Shown here: one piece after another, positions 23,727-35,326 of the stretch
Layout of the letters: every line of letters begins with the position of its first letter
Position numbering within the stretch: position 1 is the stretch's first letter
DNA from: Paraphoma chrysanthemicola
Taxonomy: Eukaryota; Ascomycota; Dothideomycetes; Pleosporales; Phaeosphaeriaceae
DNA length: 64,000 bases
Assembly: GCA_020744225.1 (NCBI GenBank)
Contig: JAGMWG010000020.1
Location: forward strand, 372,001 to 436,000
Direction of reading: 5' to 3'
Program-made: the position numbers and the translations under genes
Notes under the pieces: model-generated
Told to the model about the DNA's origin: nothing
Seen by the model: the letters and a program-made list of their open reading frames with translations, nothing else
Databases searched by the model: none

Positions 23727-24554
23727 TCAAAGCTTTTCGAAGCTTCCTGACCGACCTATTCCACCCGCAAATCTTTTCGCTCCATCGAGACTTTCCTTCG
23801 AGAGTACCATCTCCGCATTCGCGAACTCGTATCTCATCGCATCTTGAAAGCTCTTTGCCTCATACGCTGCGTAGTACGCGCTTTGCCGATCTTTATTCAT
23901 GCAAAGCTGTGGAAATTTGAGCAGCTGTTCAGCAATCTTCAGGGCCTCTTCAACCGCTTTGCCTTTTGGCACGACACGATTGGCGAGACCCATCGCAAGT
24001 GCCTCTGTGGCACCGATAGGACGGCCTGTAAGAATCATGTCCATCGCGCGACCGAGTCCGACAATTGCCTGCAAGCGTACAGTTCCGCCGTCGATAAGTG
24101 GCACGCCGAAGCGTCGACAAAAGACACCAAACACCGCATCTTCCTCGACCACACGCATGTCGCCCAGGAGACTGAGCTCGAGACCACCAGCGACAGCATA
24201 TCCGGATACGGCGCTGATGACTGGCTTGCTAATTTGCATGCGTGAAGGTCCCATGGGTGCGATATTCCGCCCCTGAACGTGCCCAAAATGTGGTGAATCC
24301 GAAGTGCTAGTATTCGCAAAAGCTTGCAGATCGGCTCCTGCGCAGAATGTGCTATTTGCTCCATGAAACACGCAGACCTTCTGCGTTGCATCGGCTTCGT
24401 ATTGATGGAAGGCGTCATATAGCTTCTGTGCTGTGCTGGCATCGACGGCGTTGCGCCGAGAGGGTCGATTCAATGTGATCGTAGTGATGCCGGCCGGTGA
24501 GGCATGGTATAGAACCGCATCGGGCTCCAGCTCTTGCGATGGTTGCTTCATCAT
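23727..24554 (-). CDS. Enoyl-CoA hydratase/isomerase family protein
   Basis: Crotonase-fold enzyme acting on an acyl-CoA, for example hydrating a trans-2-enoyl-CoA in beta-oxidation or amino-acid breakdown. Single exon of 275 aa, the normal size; the second Met is also a possible start. Visible motifs are TITLNRPSRRNAVD near the N-terminus, FCAGADLQAF as the first oxyanion-hole segment, and KPVISAVSGYAVAGGLELSLLGDMRV as the family signature with the second oxyanion-hole glycine. FGVFCRRFGVPLIDGGTVRLQAIVG is the region that usually holds a catalytic Glu; here the GVPLIDGG form suggests isomerase or another crotonase activity rather than a classic hydratase. There is no obvious mitochondrial presequence or PTS1 tail. 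Confidence 0.88.
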   Translation of the reverse strand: MMKQPSQELEPDAVLYHASPAGITTITLNRPSRRNAVDASTAQKLYDAFHQYEADATQKVCVFHGANSTFCAGADLQAFANTSTSDSPHFGHVQGRNIAPMGPSRMQISKPVISAVSGYAVAGGLELSLLGDMRVVEEDAVFGVFCRRFGVPLIDGGTVRLQAIVGLGRAMDMILTGRPIGATEALAMGLANRVVPKGKAVEEALKIAEQLLKFPQLCMNKDRQSAYYAAYEAKSFQDAMRYEFANAEMVLSKESLDGAKRFAGGIGRSGSFEKL

Positions 24555-25058
24555 GAAGTTTGAATAGCGTGTGAGCGCTGATGGAAGTGGTCAATGTCAG
24601 CTTGCGGAGAAGAGAGGAAGCTGACCGCAAAGGTTTGTGGCTGCCGAATAGCCTCGGCACGCCTTAGAGTTGTACATGCGCTTCCCGTCAGGGTCTTGCT
24701 CATTACTTTTGACGGAACGTGGGCGATGATGTTCGAATCCACGTTGTATCGGGTTGGAATGCACATCCGACTAAAACACTCCAGGAGGCAATGGCTCGAT
24801 GTAGGACGGCGCTGATGCAACAGCCGGACTACCTCCAAGCCTCGTCACAATCCACATCTCTCACTGACGCAGTGCATGCAACCCTCATCAACAAATACGT
24901 TTTCTCTTGCAGCATGTTCCTTGCCGTTGAGTACATTCAGCGTCTTTGCATGGACTCTACAATTGGCCCAGAAGTTCACAATTAGGCACATTTTATTACA
25001 ATGATTAATATCATTCATCATTAGGATTCATTATCATACTACGTCAACTCATTGCGAC
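24555..25058. other. Intergenic
   Basis: 5' flank of the enoyl-CoA hydratase gene and 3' flank of the GH3 gene. A short ATTAAT/ATTCAT-rich patch lies around 24,990-25,035. A TTCGAATCC string near 24,730 resembles a tRNA B box, but there is no cloverleaf around it. Confidence 0.55.
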
Positions 25059-26998
25059 TCAGCAATCCCGGTAACTTAGGCCGTGCCCGAAAGTAAACAT
25101 TGGGTTCTCAGTGTCGAATGGCACATCCTCCCTCGAAGCCTCTACTGCAGCCTGGCTCCTTGGGAGATCAAACGGCAGCTTACCATAGGGCCTCGATCCG
25201 TTTACATTCAGGACAATATCAAGAAATGCGTCGGTGCTGGCTCCATAGTTTGCCATTACTGCTTGCGCCGCTTCGAAAACCTCTGGGATAGCGGCAGGAC
25301 GATCCAAATACATGTCGACAATCGTTGGGACTGCTTCGTAAATGGCTGCTTGGCGTGCCCTTTCGGTCACGTTGTACTCGAGTGACCCTGCATGGTACTG
25401 TGCTTCGAAGCCTCCTGGACGCGGAACATACGGTGCTTGGAGGCGGAGGAGCGCAAAATCTGCATCCTCTGGTTTGGCAACCACCTGGAGCTTGCGGCTT
25501 TCCATGAATGTTTTGTTGAAACCTTCGATGTAGAATTTGAGAGTGCTGGCTGACTTGAGAGGGAGGATGTTCTCCTTGTTGGTGAGCAGAGTGTATGCCT
25601 TGCGCTGCGCAATGGCGCCTTCGCGGACGAAATCTGGGTTTCCGACCAGCTTCACGGCAGCATCGACATCGACGAACGGGTTGTCGAACAAACCAAGGAG
25701 GAATTTCTCGCGTAGAAGCTTGCCGACTGAAACATCGATACGCTCCTCGCTCACAAGTCCGGTCTCAACAAGCTCAAGGATGAGATCAATTCTCTGCTCG
25801 CCGCCGAGCTGGTCGACACCAGCGTTGATGATCTTCTCTGCTCGCTGCAATTCGGTCAAGCTCTCCGTCCCCCATGCACGGGCTGGCATATCTTGACCAC
25901 GGATGATGGCATCGGTAACGAGACCCCAGTCGCTCACAACAATGCCTTTGAATCCAAGCTCATGTTTGAGGAGATCGGTAATAATGCCCTTGTTAAACCC
26001 GGAAGCGACTTCTTCATACTTGGTTCCAACCGGACGGCTGTAGTAAGGCATCATCTGGCGAGCCCCTGCTGCTATCGCTGCCTTGAACGGAATGAGGTGG
26101 TAATCGAAGTTATTCTAAAAGTCTGTTAGCATGTTGAAGTGCGTGGAAAGTATATTTAACGTACGCCTGGATAGGTGGCGTTCTTTCCATACGTGAAGTG
26201 GCTATCCTCGCCATCTTGGACTGGTCCACTTCCTGGAAAGTGCTTGGTAACCGTGGTCACAGAGTTGGTGCCGAATTCTCCGCCAGTAAAGCCCTTGATA
26301 TACGCTACGACGAGCTCCGCAGTCAAGTTAGCGCACTCGCCCATGGTTCCTGAAATCCTGGCCCATCGCGGCTCGGTCGCGAGATCGATTTGTGGATGCA
26401 ACGAGCTCCGGAGACCAATGGCCATATACTCCTGTCGGGCAATGTTCGCAAAGGTCTCGACGAGCTCAGCATCTCGGATCGCAGCAAGGCCAAGACTTTC
26501 AGGCCACTGAGAGAAAGAGTTGGCCGTGAACCCTGTACCGACGTTGTTGGTGAAGGCGTGCCTCGGATCCGAGGAGAGGGTAATTGGTATACCGAGCCTT
26601 GTGCTCAGCGCCATTCGCTGTAGCCGATTGTACCACTCCGCGTTCGTTCGGACATTGTCGACGGTGCCAGCCAAGTTGAAGTGTGTCATCAGCTTCCCTA
26701 CTACTGCTGTCTCGGTACCATTGGCAAACGTTCCGTTCGCGCCCATGGTGAGGATGTTCTGGAACAGTTGCCCGGCCTTCTCTTCGATGGTCATACGCTG
26801 CAGCAGGTCCTCAACGCGCTCGTCGACGGACAACGAGGCATTCCGATACGGTAGGCCCTCTGTGGACCGCAGATCCAGCTTCTGGTGTTGAAGTCCACTC
26901 GATGCTGGCAGGCTAATGGCTGTTGCCATTGCTGTTGTTGCAAAGAAGAAACCCACGAAGGTATTCAGTTTTCGTTGGGTGCGGTGTCGGATTGCCAT
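25059..26998 (-). CDS. Glycoside hydrolase family 3, beta-glucosidase-like
   Basis: Secreted retaining exo-glycosidase, probably removing terminal beta-glucose (or xylose/GlcNAc) from oligosaccharides. Two exons, 26998-26165 and 26114-25059, separated by a 50-nt intron (GTACGT...TTTTAG), give 629 aa. The N-terminus has a positively charged start and a hydrophobic stretch ending ISLPASS, a probable signal peptide or signal anchor. The (alpha/beta)8 domain holds VEDLLQRMTIEEKAGQL and KHFPGSG (the KH substrate-binding pair). GFKGIVVSDWG has the catalytic nucleophile Asp at about 340. The second domain contains NKENILPL and ends FTFGHGLSY, both typical of GH3. There is no fibronectin-III extension, so it is shorter than classical fungal beta-glucosidases and closer to bacterial-type exo-glucosidases. 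Substrate preference is uncertain. Confidence 0.9.
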
Positions 26999-27788
26999 GG
27001 CTGCAGTGAGGAGTCTTCCGCTATGCGAATTGCCTGGCTCGAGAAGTGCAGATGCCTACCATCAGAGCGCCATCCCAGATATTTGTAGTCTGAATTCTCT
27101 TGACTTTTCCGGCTTCCGATGGCAAGGCTTGCAGGGCGAAGCAAGCCACTCCCGAGGAACCGCCGCCATAGTTGAATTGTGCCATAACGGATGGCGTAAG
27201 GACAGCCGAAGCCTTCCTCTCCGCTGCAACATTCTACTGCCATGTCACGAAGCCGATGACCACCGCCAAGGAGAGTGTGGGGAAATTGTGGAGGTGATCC
27301 TAGTCGAAGCGTGGTTCTTCGCCGCTCGATCTTCGTCGGCAGAATTGTGATTGGGTCATGGCAAAACTACGGCAAACTATCATGACGCCCTAACGGTCTG
27401 TAGTACCATTGAAGGACTTTGCTGCTGTCACCTGCATGGAAAGTTTGCTGGATGACAAGAATCCTCCACTTCCCGGGCTTCGAGCTGTGAGTCGCGCGGG
27501 GCTTCATGTTGTTCCGACTGGGCAGTGGCTTTGTACATGCAGTGTTGGATAAAAGCTCCCATTAATGCTGCGCCGTGAACATGCTTGAACGGGAGCCATG
27601 TCCAGATGGACGTCATTGACCGGTAGTGGGTATCCAATCTGCCCAGCTACAGCGACTGCTACCCGATGTGAGGAAAGAAGCTGCATTTTATACACTACTC
27701 ACTTCACGACACGAAGTCTGTGAGTAAGGCTTTGGTAGATGCAGGGTCGGTGAGTGCACTTACGAGCCGTTGCAAGTACCAAGCCCGA
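26999..27788. other. Intergenic
   Basis: Promoter side of the GH3 gene and 3' flank of the methyltransferase gene. Open frames here are short and overlap on both strands. No gene recognised. Confidence 0.55.
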
Positions 27789-28659
27789 CTAGGCTCTGCT
27801 AGCCTCCACTACAGCAAAAGTCGGCCTCTCCAAATACCTGTCCCAGAATCCTTCTGCTACTCTCTCGTCATCGGGAAGGATCAAATCGCACCACCTCAGT
27901 CTCAAGCCTGCGTTCGCTGCACATCGCTCGTACACCTCTTCTCGGAACTGGAAGACATCGAAACTGAATGGTGTATCTCCCTTTACCACTACCCGCGCCT
28001 TGATACCGACTTCTTGTTCCGTGTCTGGAGCAACGTACGCAGGATCCAGCACCAATATGTCAAGGCCATAAAAGTCCATCTTGGGCTCCGTCATTTCCGA
28101 ATCATGTACATTTGTTGTGACGCCTACGAATTTGCCATCTGGCTTGAGGTTCTGCTCAATGACACGAAACATGTTTGTCAACTCGGTCTCTGTACCAGCA
28201 TAGTTGAGGAACCAACCAGCGAAGACGATGTCGAACAGCTCATCGTGCTTCATCTTGTCTGGCACACTGCAGTCTCGAACTCCAAAGGTGAGGTTGGGGT
28301 TGGATGAGGCTGGGTAAGTCGTTCTTGCGCCATCAATCATGGATGACGAGATGTCGTAGCCGAGTACAGATGAAGCGCTAAGGCGGGCGAGTAGATCTGT
28401 CGTTTTGCCTGTGCCACATGCTAGATCTGGTGGAAAGTCAGATTGAACAACATAGATAAGGTCATCTACTGAACACTTCGCCAAACGGGAACGTACCCAG
28501 ACATCGACTCCCCTCAATATTGCCCAGCGCTTTCACCACGCTCGGTTCTTCTGGCTCAACGCTGGGCAGCACCTTGATAGCATTGTATTTCGTGCCGATC
28601 TTATCATACTGCTTGTTCTGCGTATTTGGTACTTGCTGTTTTCCGTCTTGCGCAGCCAT
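27789..28659 (-). CDS. SAM-dependent methyltransferase, class I
   Basis: Transfers a methyl group from S-adenosylmethionine; acceptor unknown. Two exons, 28659-28497 and 28426-27789, with a 70-nt intron (donor GTACGT, acceptor CACCAG), give 266 aa. The splice is well supported because it rebuilds the SAM-binding motif I as LDLACGTGKTTD (Asp55 from a split codon). GYDISSSMIDGART follows as motif II, with an acidic residue for the ribose hydroxyls, then DIVFAGWFLNYA as motif IV. The KIGTKYNAIK segment at the N-terminus is typical of small-molecule methyltransferases of this fold. An ATG 19 codons upstream (28716) is possible, but its Cys-rich extension looks non-coding. No biosynthetic partner genes are adjacent. 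Confidence 0.87.
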
Positions 28660-29408
28660 ACTGACTCTGCACTGACAAGTCGCACAGACGCCTTTCCGCT
28701 GGACAGGCGTCGCCAAAGACCCGGAGCGCTTGTGATGATGCGCAAGGTGAAGTACGATGCACCTGATCGACCCAGCGTGTCACCTGATGGATTTGCACTC
28801 AGTAAGGCTACCTCAAACGGTCGTAAGTAAGAGCCATTTCCCTATCGCAGCGACTTTGTGCGAGGTGACTGACCTTGACACTAATTCTTTCCCACCAGAA
28901 CCCAAGGGTACTGAAGTGCACGACTCGCTCTCGAATATCGTGAGTTCCACAGAGACGAGTGAAACTAGCTCGTTTTCACGCCCGAACTGTGTGATCGGTC
29001 GACGACCAAACAGCGCCAGCCGATAAGTTGCGGCTGCTATGTTCCGACCCTTGCTAATTCTCCGCGGAAGATTCTGCCTTTTGGAGGACCCATGTCACGA
29101 TAGCTAGCGTATAGATAGAATAGTGTATCTTGGCGCGGAAGCCGACCTCGGCTGTGGGGCTGATGGAGAATCCTCAGCGGATAATGTGGTGTTGAGAATC
29201 CTCATCGGATAATGTGGTGCTGCCACTTGTGTCTCCGGTTTTTCGTTTGACATCACGTGTATTGGAATGCAAAGATGTAAGACGGCTTGGAGAATCAATC
29301 ATATCTGATTTGTTGTAAATCATATCGTAATAGTCATGCGCGGAGTATCGCTCGCTAGCTCTCTCAAAGAGCATCGATAACATCCCATCTCGAAGTAGGT
29401 CACCTCAT
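28660..29408. other. Intergenic
   Basis: 5' flank of the methyltransferase gene and 3' flank of the permease gene. It includes the 28-bp direct duplication listed separately. No gene recognised. Confidence 0.55.
29166..29221. repeat. 28-bp direct tandem duplication
   Basis: 29166-29193 and 29194-29221 match at 26 of 28 positions, sharing CGGATAATGTGGTG. It lies 3' of the permease gene with no obvious function. Confidence 0.85.
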
Positions 29409-31135
29409 TTACAGTTTCTCAACGACCTTCTTCTCGTCGTTGCTGTCTGAGTCAACCAGCTCAACAGCACGAGCGCCATCCTTCTCACTGTGCACACTTC
29501 CAGTCTCGATATCCTTGGGATGCGTGAGGTTCTGAGCACCGATCGGGCCAGCTTCTTCAAAGTGCCTTCCCTTCTTCTCTGGACCGAGCGAGGTGGTCAC
29601 TGCGATACCGAGTACGATTATAGCTGTGGCCACGCCCATGACGGGTCCGTAGGCAGGCGATTCTGTACCCTTCGAGGTAGTGATCATTGTCGCCTCGGCA
29701 ACAGCGTTGACGATTTGGGCGGAAGGTGACGAGATCATGTTACCGAGCTGGTAAGTGATACCAACAAAGGACGAACGGAAGGCTGGTGGCGACAATTCTG
29801 ACAGATGAATTGGGATGACACCCCAAGCTCCCTGGACGAAGAATTGGATCATGAAGCCAGAAGCCGAGAGGCCACGCTCAGTGGTCGGCAGGATCCAGGC
29901 AGGGATGAGGCAGCCAGAAATGAGGGCTGCGCAGACAATTGTGCGACGACGACCGAACCACTGAGAGGTGTAACCAAGAATAGTTCCGCCGACACAGGCT
30001 CCAGTCTTCATGAGGATTGATGCGCGAGTCGCACCAGCAGAGCTGAGATGCTTCTGCTCCTTCATGAAAGTAGTGTAGCTGTCTTGGCTGGTATGAGAAT
30101 AGTAGTTAAACTTCAGTCAAAGTTAGTTTCATCGCCAACATTGCTTAGAGATGGCACATACCCAGGTCATCAAGATGATGCAGTATACACACATCTTCCA
30201 CTCCTTCTTCAACATCTCCTTAGACTCAGCCCAGAATGCGCCGGGTGTCTTGCCAGATTTGCCAGCCTTCTTTGCCTCAATGAATTGCTTAGACTCGGGG
30301 AAGAGAACGCGGAGGAAGCCAACGACGATGGAAAAGGCGGCTCCAACCCAGAAGACGATCTTCCAGGTATTGGTTGCACCGCCGACACCGAGGTTAGCAC
30401 ACGCTGCTAAAACGTAGCCGAAAGAGTATCCTTGCTGGAGGATACCGCTCATCAAGCCACGGGCGTTTGTACTACAGCCGTTAATTATGTGGTCAGGGCA
30501 GTATGGTAGAGTGTACATACGGGCAATTCTCAAGAGCCATAGAGATGGCATTCCCATATACACCACCCATGAACAAACCGAAAAGACTGCGAACTGCCAG
30601 GAACTGGTTGAAGGTGGCAGAGTAGATCGTCGCGACCTGAAGGAGACCAAGAATGATCATGTTGATTACCATTGGCCATTTTCGACCTAAGGGTTGCAAA
30701 GTCAGTGTGTGTCCAGTGGCACCAGGCGTAATCATGTTACTCACCAAATTTGTCTCCAGCCAGACCAAAGAAGGCTGCGCCAATGGAACGGAGGAGCAAA
30801 GTCAGAGTGATCGCAGTCGAGATGCTTGTGTTCGATTGCTTGTAGTACGCAGCAAGCTTTGTTGTCTGGATCGAAAGAGCGTGGAAATCGAACGCGTCGG
30901 CTGTCCATGCGAGGAAGCCAACGATGAAGTACAGCCAGTCCTTCAAGCGCAGCTGCGCAAAAAGACTGATGGGGTTCTTCAAGGGCTCGGGACGTTGCCA
31001 TTCGCAGTGCTCTTCGCCATAGTCGTTGGTCACAACAACGCGCTGGTCCCAAACGAACAAGTCGCGGAAACCTTGCTTTGCGGTTGCGAAGACACCCTTC
31101 GCCAGAGGATCGGCAGGTCTGTTGGTGCTTGCCAT
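29409..31135 (-). CDS. Jen1-type monocarboxylate/proton symporter (MFS)
   Basis: Plasma-membrane permease of the sialate:H+ symporter family to which yeast Jen1 belongs; likely imports lactate, pyruvate or similar acids. Exons are 31135-30745, 30686-30521, 30471-30162 and 30110-29409, giving 522 aa. Introns are 49-58 nt with donors GTGAGT and GTATGT. The last splice creates FNYYSHTSQDSYTTF, which fits the Jen1-family signature NXX(S/T)HX(S/T)QDXXXT exactly (Asn291 to Thr303). Other support is WTADAFDFHALSIQTT in helix 1, GLAGDKFGRKWPM across the first intron, and GLFMGGVYGNAISMALENCP with NARGLMSG across the second. The C-terminal 60 residues are hydrophilic and acidic with Ser and Lys, as expected for a cytosolic tail controlling endocytosis. 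An A/T-rich TATATAT stretch lies about 110 bp upstream. Confidence 0.93.
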
Positions 31136-33141
31136 TGCCACTGTTAAGTAAAAGTCGGAAGGCAAGTATGAGACGAGATGGACGATGAGTGACACAGTCC
31201 GATCGCGATGCTAGTCCAAATGATCGGGCGGCACAGCTGCAATATATATCCTGACGGTCATCTTTAAGTCCGCGGCGGGCATTTTTGCCTCGCAACGATC
31301 CTATCGCTGCCCTTGCCAGCACCTGTGCGACAGCGTTGAGTCTTGATGCGAGCCAAGAGATGCCAAGCATGCATTATGCAATGGCGGAAGCACACTGTAC
31401 GGTGAATGTAACCGCACCGAGCCTGCCAAGTCCACTAAGCATCTGTGGTGGACCGGGCTGAACATTGAGCACGAGTGAGGGAGCAGAAAAGCTTCAGGGG
31501 TTCAATGGACGTATCAGAGAATTTCAAGGCGGCCCACGAACAGGAAATGGGGTGTGTTGATCCCTCCAGTGCCGTTGCCATCTCCCCACGGGGTTGGAAG
31601 AACGTGCCCTCAATATCCCGCAAGCTCGGGAAAAGTAGGCGCCCAAGAGCTGGTTTCTGGTCCGTCGACACATCGAGACGAACGACCGCGAGAAAGGCCG
31701 ACAAGATGTTCAGCGTGTGCTCTGCTAAGCTGCGTGGCGTGACTGAAGCCTTCTCGCGACACCTTCGCGCAAAGAAGCTCACGCCGAGTGTGGCAGCCAC
31801 CGACTTGGCAACCGACCCCGCAGACGGTCGGGTGTGCCGAAGCTTTCAAGATGCCCTTGTACGCCCAGAGCGAAAGCGCGCACTTACGACGGCCAAGATA
31901 GATGAAGCCGTGTGGCTTGCAGGCAAGCGCGGACACATCGTCAGCCGAGCATCCTTGAGCAGGCTTCTTTCAACAGCCATCGTGCGTGATAATGATGCGG
32001 TCGATGTGCGCGATTGCGATGCTCCTTGTACCGCTGACAGAGGCGGTGAGGTGGGTGAGAAGGATATTATTTGGTGTTCTGGCTGCATTCCTCCGGCAGA
32101 CTGGGTCAGGCTGAATCGTGTGTATCCATAATTGTGCACGAGACGAGGCCGTTCTGCAGTGGAGCCGTTCGAGCACACGGCACATCGAGAAACAACGGCG
32201 CACAATACGGCACGAAGAGTCAAGGCAAGAGCGGAGACGAACACTCTTGGCTGAGTGGATGTGTCGACAATGAAACGACTCGCGCTGCCCTGCTGACGCG
32301 CAGAAAGACCAAAAAGAGCTTCTGTTGAAAGAAGGATTCGATCGGCAGTAAGAAAGGTGGAGATGACGCCAGAGGCGCTAGCTCCAACACTGGGGACGCT
32401 GCATGCCGACCCCAGCCTCATCCGACCGATTCCCAGCACGATTTCGCATGCATGCCGTCGAGCATATGTGCAGTATGATTGCAACGGCCCATGCTTGCCT
32501 CGTGGGAAAAAGTCGACGAATCACATTGCATTTTGGTTGGCAATGAGGCATATTGCCCACGCGACATGACCCGACCTGCATACACAAGTAGGGTTGTGAC
32601 AGGCTCAAGAACGTGGCCCAGTGTGAATCCTTGGAATGAATTTGATAATGCAATGTGGGACTGGTCTCTTGGACTTGCCAATACTTGTGCAGTACCCGAG
32701 AGGATGCGTTCGGTGCTCCGACATGGCCTCATATCCTGCCGAAAGAGCCTCAATCCAGCTCCACTCGTCGGCTACGCGACCTATCATTGCACAGTTAACT
32801 CTTTTGTGGACCACTCTTACTCACGGCGCTTGCTAGGATGTGTTCTACCAAGATTCTAGGCATACGGTTCTGATCCCTGGGTGGTTTGGAGCATCTCCGC
32901 ACATGTACGGAGCAGAACGGGTTGCTTCTCTCGGATGGTCATCAACCGGGCCTTTTTCACGCGAGCGCCAAGCAGGGCACAGTGCACTTCTCCAGGTTCT
33001 CATGAGCTGATCGTCCAGACCCTGCATGAGGTATTCTCTAGCGGTAGCGCTTGATTGTCATGTCGGATGCGAGTGCGAAGTTCATCAGAACCGCGGCCGT
33101 GGGATAGTGTTGGCAATCGTGGTTCCGGTCCTGCGTCTAGC
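31136..33141. other. Two-kilobase stretch without a convincing gene
   Basis: Promoter side of the permease gene, then sequence up to the 3' end of the P450 gene. Two overlapping opposite frames of 218 codons (31,475-32,131, plus) and 212 codons (32,484-31,846, minus) are open, but neither resembles a protein family. They probably reflect G/C-rich sequence low in stop codons. Nothing else is visible. Confidence 0.5.
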
Positions 33142-34796
33142 TCACTTGTTGTGTGGTACGAATTGAACATGACAAGTATGTTCCTTGAAAAGGTGAGTAA
33201 CGTCGCCGGATCAAGTCGGGAACACCTTACCTGCATCTCAGCAAAGCTGTCGTCGGTGAAGACCTCAAATCGCGAAGTGATTCCGGGTGCAACGCCTTCG
33301 AAATTCGAAGCGATATGTGTCGAGTACTTTCGATACACTGATGGCACTAGGGCCATCTCCGCCATTGCGAGACTAGAGTTGGTCAGCATCTACTCCTAAC
33401 GTAGGCTATACGTGGATTCCTACTGCATTCCAATACACATTCGGGCACCGCTCGAGAAAGACCACCACCACTTCTTCATGGCTATCAGCGCCGTATCATC
33501 CTCGTCTTTCAGCCATCTCTCGGGCTGCCAGGTTAGCGGATCGGGGAAGACATCAGGGTTCCGATGTAACGAGTACGGCGCCATCGAACAAATGGTTCCT
33601 CGCGGGATGTTATAGCCATCGATGAGCATATCGGTCGGGCTCGATCGAGGCTCTGACGCCGGTAGTGGAGCATACAGGCGCAGCGTTTCCTTGATCACAG
33701 CGTTGAGATAGGGCAAACGATCTGCAACCTCAAGATCAACAACTCCGTTGTTGACCGCCTTGCTATCTATGTTCCTGCACTCTTCGATGAGCTTGCGTTG
33801 AATATGAGCATGCGATGGACGGGACACGGCCCAGATTAAGAACATTAACGTATCACTAGTCGTATCAATGCCCGCGAGGAGATGGTCCGCGCACTCGCTC
33901 GCAATGTCCAAGTCATCCAGGCCCATATCTGTCTTCACTTTCCACAATCGCGCGATGATTGATTCTTCTGCTTCGAGTCGAGAATCAAGTGTCGCGTCGC
34001 GATAAGATTGCATGGCACGCAGTGCATGTGTCCGTATAGCTGTATAAGTTGCCGGCTTCTGCATAGGCAAGATTGGCTTTATGAGTCTTTCCATCATGTC
34101 CGTCCTAGTGTACATCCATGATGTCAATGCCGGCATGTGTACGGCGAACCACGCTAGACGGCGTCGAGAATGGTCCATGATATCGCCCAGCAGGCGAACG
34201 TGGCTCGGAGTGCTCCTCAAAGCAGTGGTGGCTCCAAAATCTGCCGTTCCATACACGAAGGTTGAGATGACGTCGATGGAATAGTAATGGAGAGCCGCAA
34301 AGATTTCGAGGCTCTTTGAGCGCGGCGTTGATTCTACCATCTGGAGAAAGTCCTGAATTTTCTCCCGAACGATTGCAGCCGGGTGACTTTTGAAAATTGC
34401 CGATTTCGAATAGGCATGCGCGAGGAGTCTCTTGCGCTTAGCATGCTCTGCGACGGTGGAAAAGGTGAAGAGATTCTTCTTGCCATATACATCGAACATT
34501 GAGTAGAAAGCCGTCCGCTCGAAGCCACTACCGGCACCATAAATGGTACGTAATGCGGTGACCGAGTTGAAGTGAACCTCGTTAGGACCAACGCGAACAA
34601 CTGGACCGTATTGCTTGTGTAGGTTGTGGATGGAGCGTGTCCTTTGGCCCCAGTCATCCCTTGCCAGTCGCCACTTCGTCAAAGCATATATCTTTGGGCC
34701 GGGTAGTCGACTCAAGGGTCCAAAGAGCAAGGGTGCAAGTATCAAGCGATGGAGCAAAAGTGTCAACAGTCCGACACAGATAAGGATTCCGACCAT
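33142..34796 (-). CDS. Cytochrome P450 monooxygenase
   Basis: Membrane-bound heme monooxygenase; substrate unknown. Exons are 34796-33424, 33372-33231 and a 42-nt final exon 33183-33142, giving 518 aa. The introns are 51 nt (donor GTAGGA, a weak form) and 47 nt (GTAAGG...TCAAG). The N-terminus is a hydrophobic anchor (MVGILICVGLLTLLLHRL) followed by LSRLPGPK. The I helix carries AGIDTTSDT, the K helix ETLR, and the PERF-type motif is PERW. The heme loop FSSGARMCIGM has the proximal Cys at about 454. The first splice continues the L helix (CIGMHLAMAEMAL). The last short exon ends HVQFVPHNK, a common style of P450 C-terminus. It stands alone, with no neighbouring biosynthetic genes, so a detoxification or general metabolic role is as likely as secondary metabolism. 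Confidence 0.93.
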
Positions 34797-35326
34797 CTTA
34801 GCCGAGCTATGGATTGAATATGTGAGATGTGAAGCGATCGAGAACGGAGTATTTCAGCACAATGATGATTGTGTAGTGTAAGAATGAATCATAAGACGGT
34901 CGTTGGGTTGTGAGATGGTTGAGGATGAGCTAGTTGATTGGCAAGTGGGGTCGAGGATGCTATTTCCTCATTGGTACATTGCATTCGCCATAGTACACGG
35001 AGATACAGAGAAGCTCGAAACGGACTCCACGAACTCCTAAGCTCGCTTCCTGGCTTCTCGTATGATGATACAAGCATTGATGTTTGCTATGCCATGTTGT
35101 GAGACAGAAAGTATGCTTTTCATCTAGGTCCCCATTCGTCGCACGTCGAGCGGGAGACACTCGGCGGGCATGGGCGACTTCTTCATGCGCGATGTTGAAT
35201 ATTCCTGCTCTTAGGCCTTCCCGGGTCTCGTATGACGGACCAGGTCAAAACCTGGCGAAGGGCGGTGCATTTCTAGATGTTCATGCCAAGCGAATGAATT
35301 GCTGTGATCCCAAGGAGGCGGGAGGT
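34797..35326. other. Intergenic
   Basis: 5' flank of the P450 gene and 3' flank of the exosome gene, both on the minus strand. No gene recognised. Confidence 0.55.

Noticed and set aside
24725..24740. TTCGAATCC string resembling a tRNA B box
   Set aside because: No A box or paired acceptor stem can be drawn around it.
31475..32484. Two opposed open frames of 218 and 212 codons
   Set aside because: They overlap one another, lack family motifs, and have biased Ser/Arg/Ala composition expected of stop-poor G/C-rich sequence.
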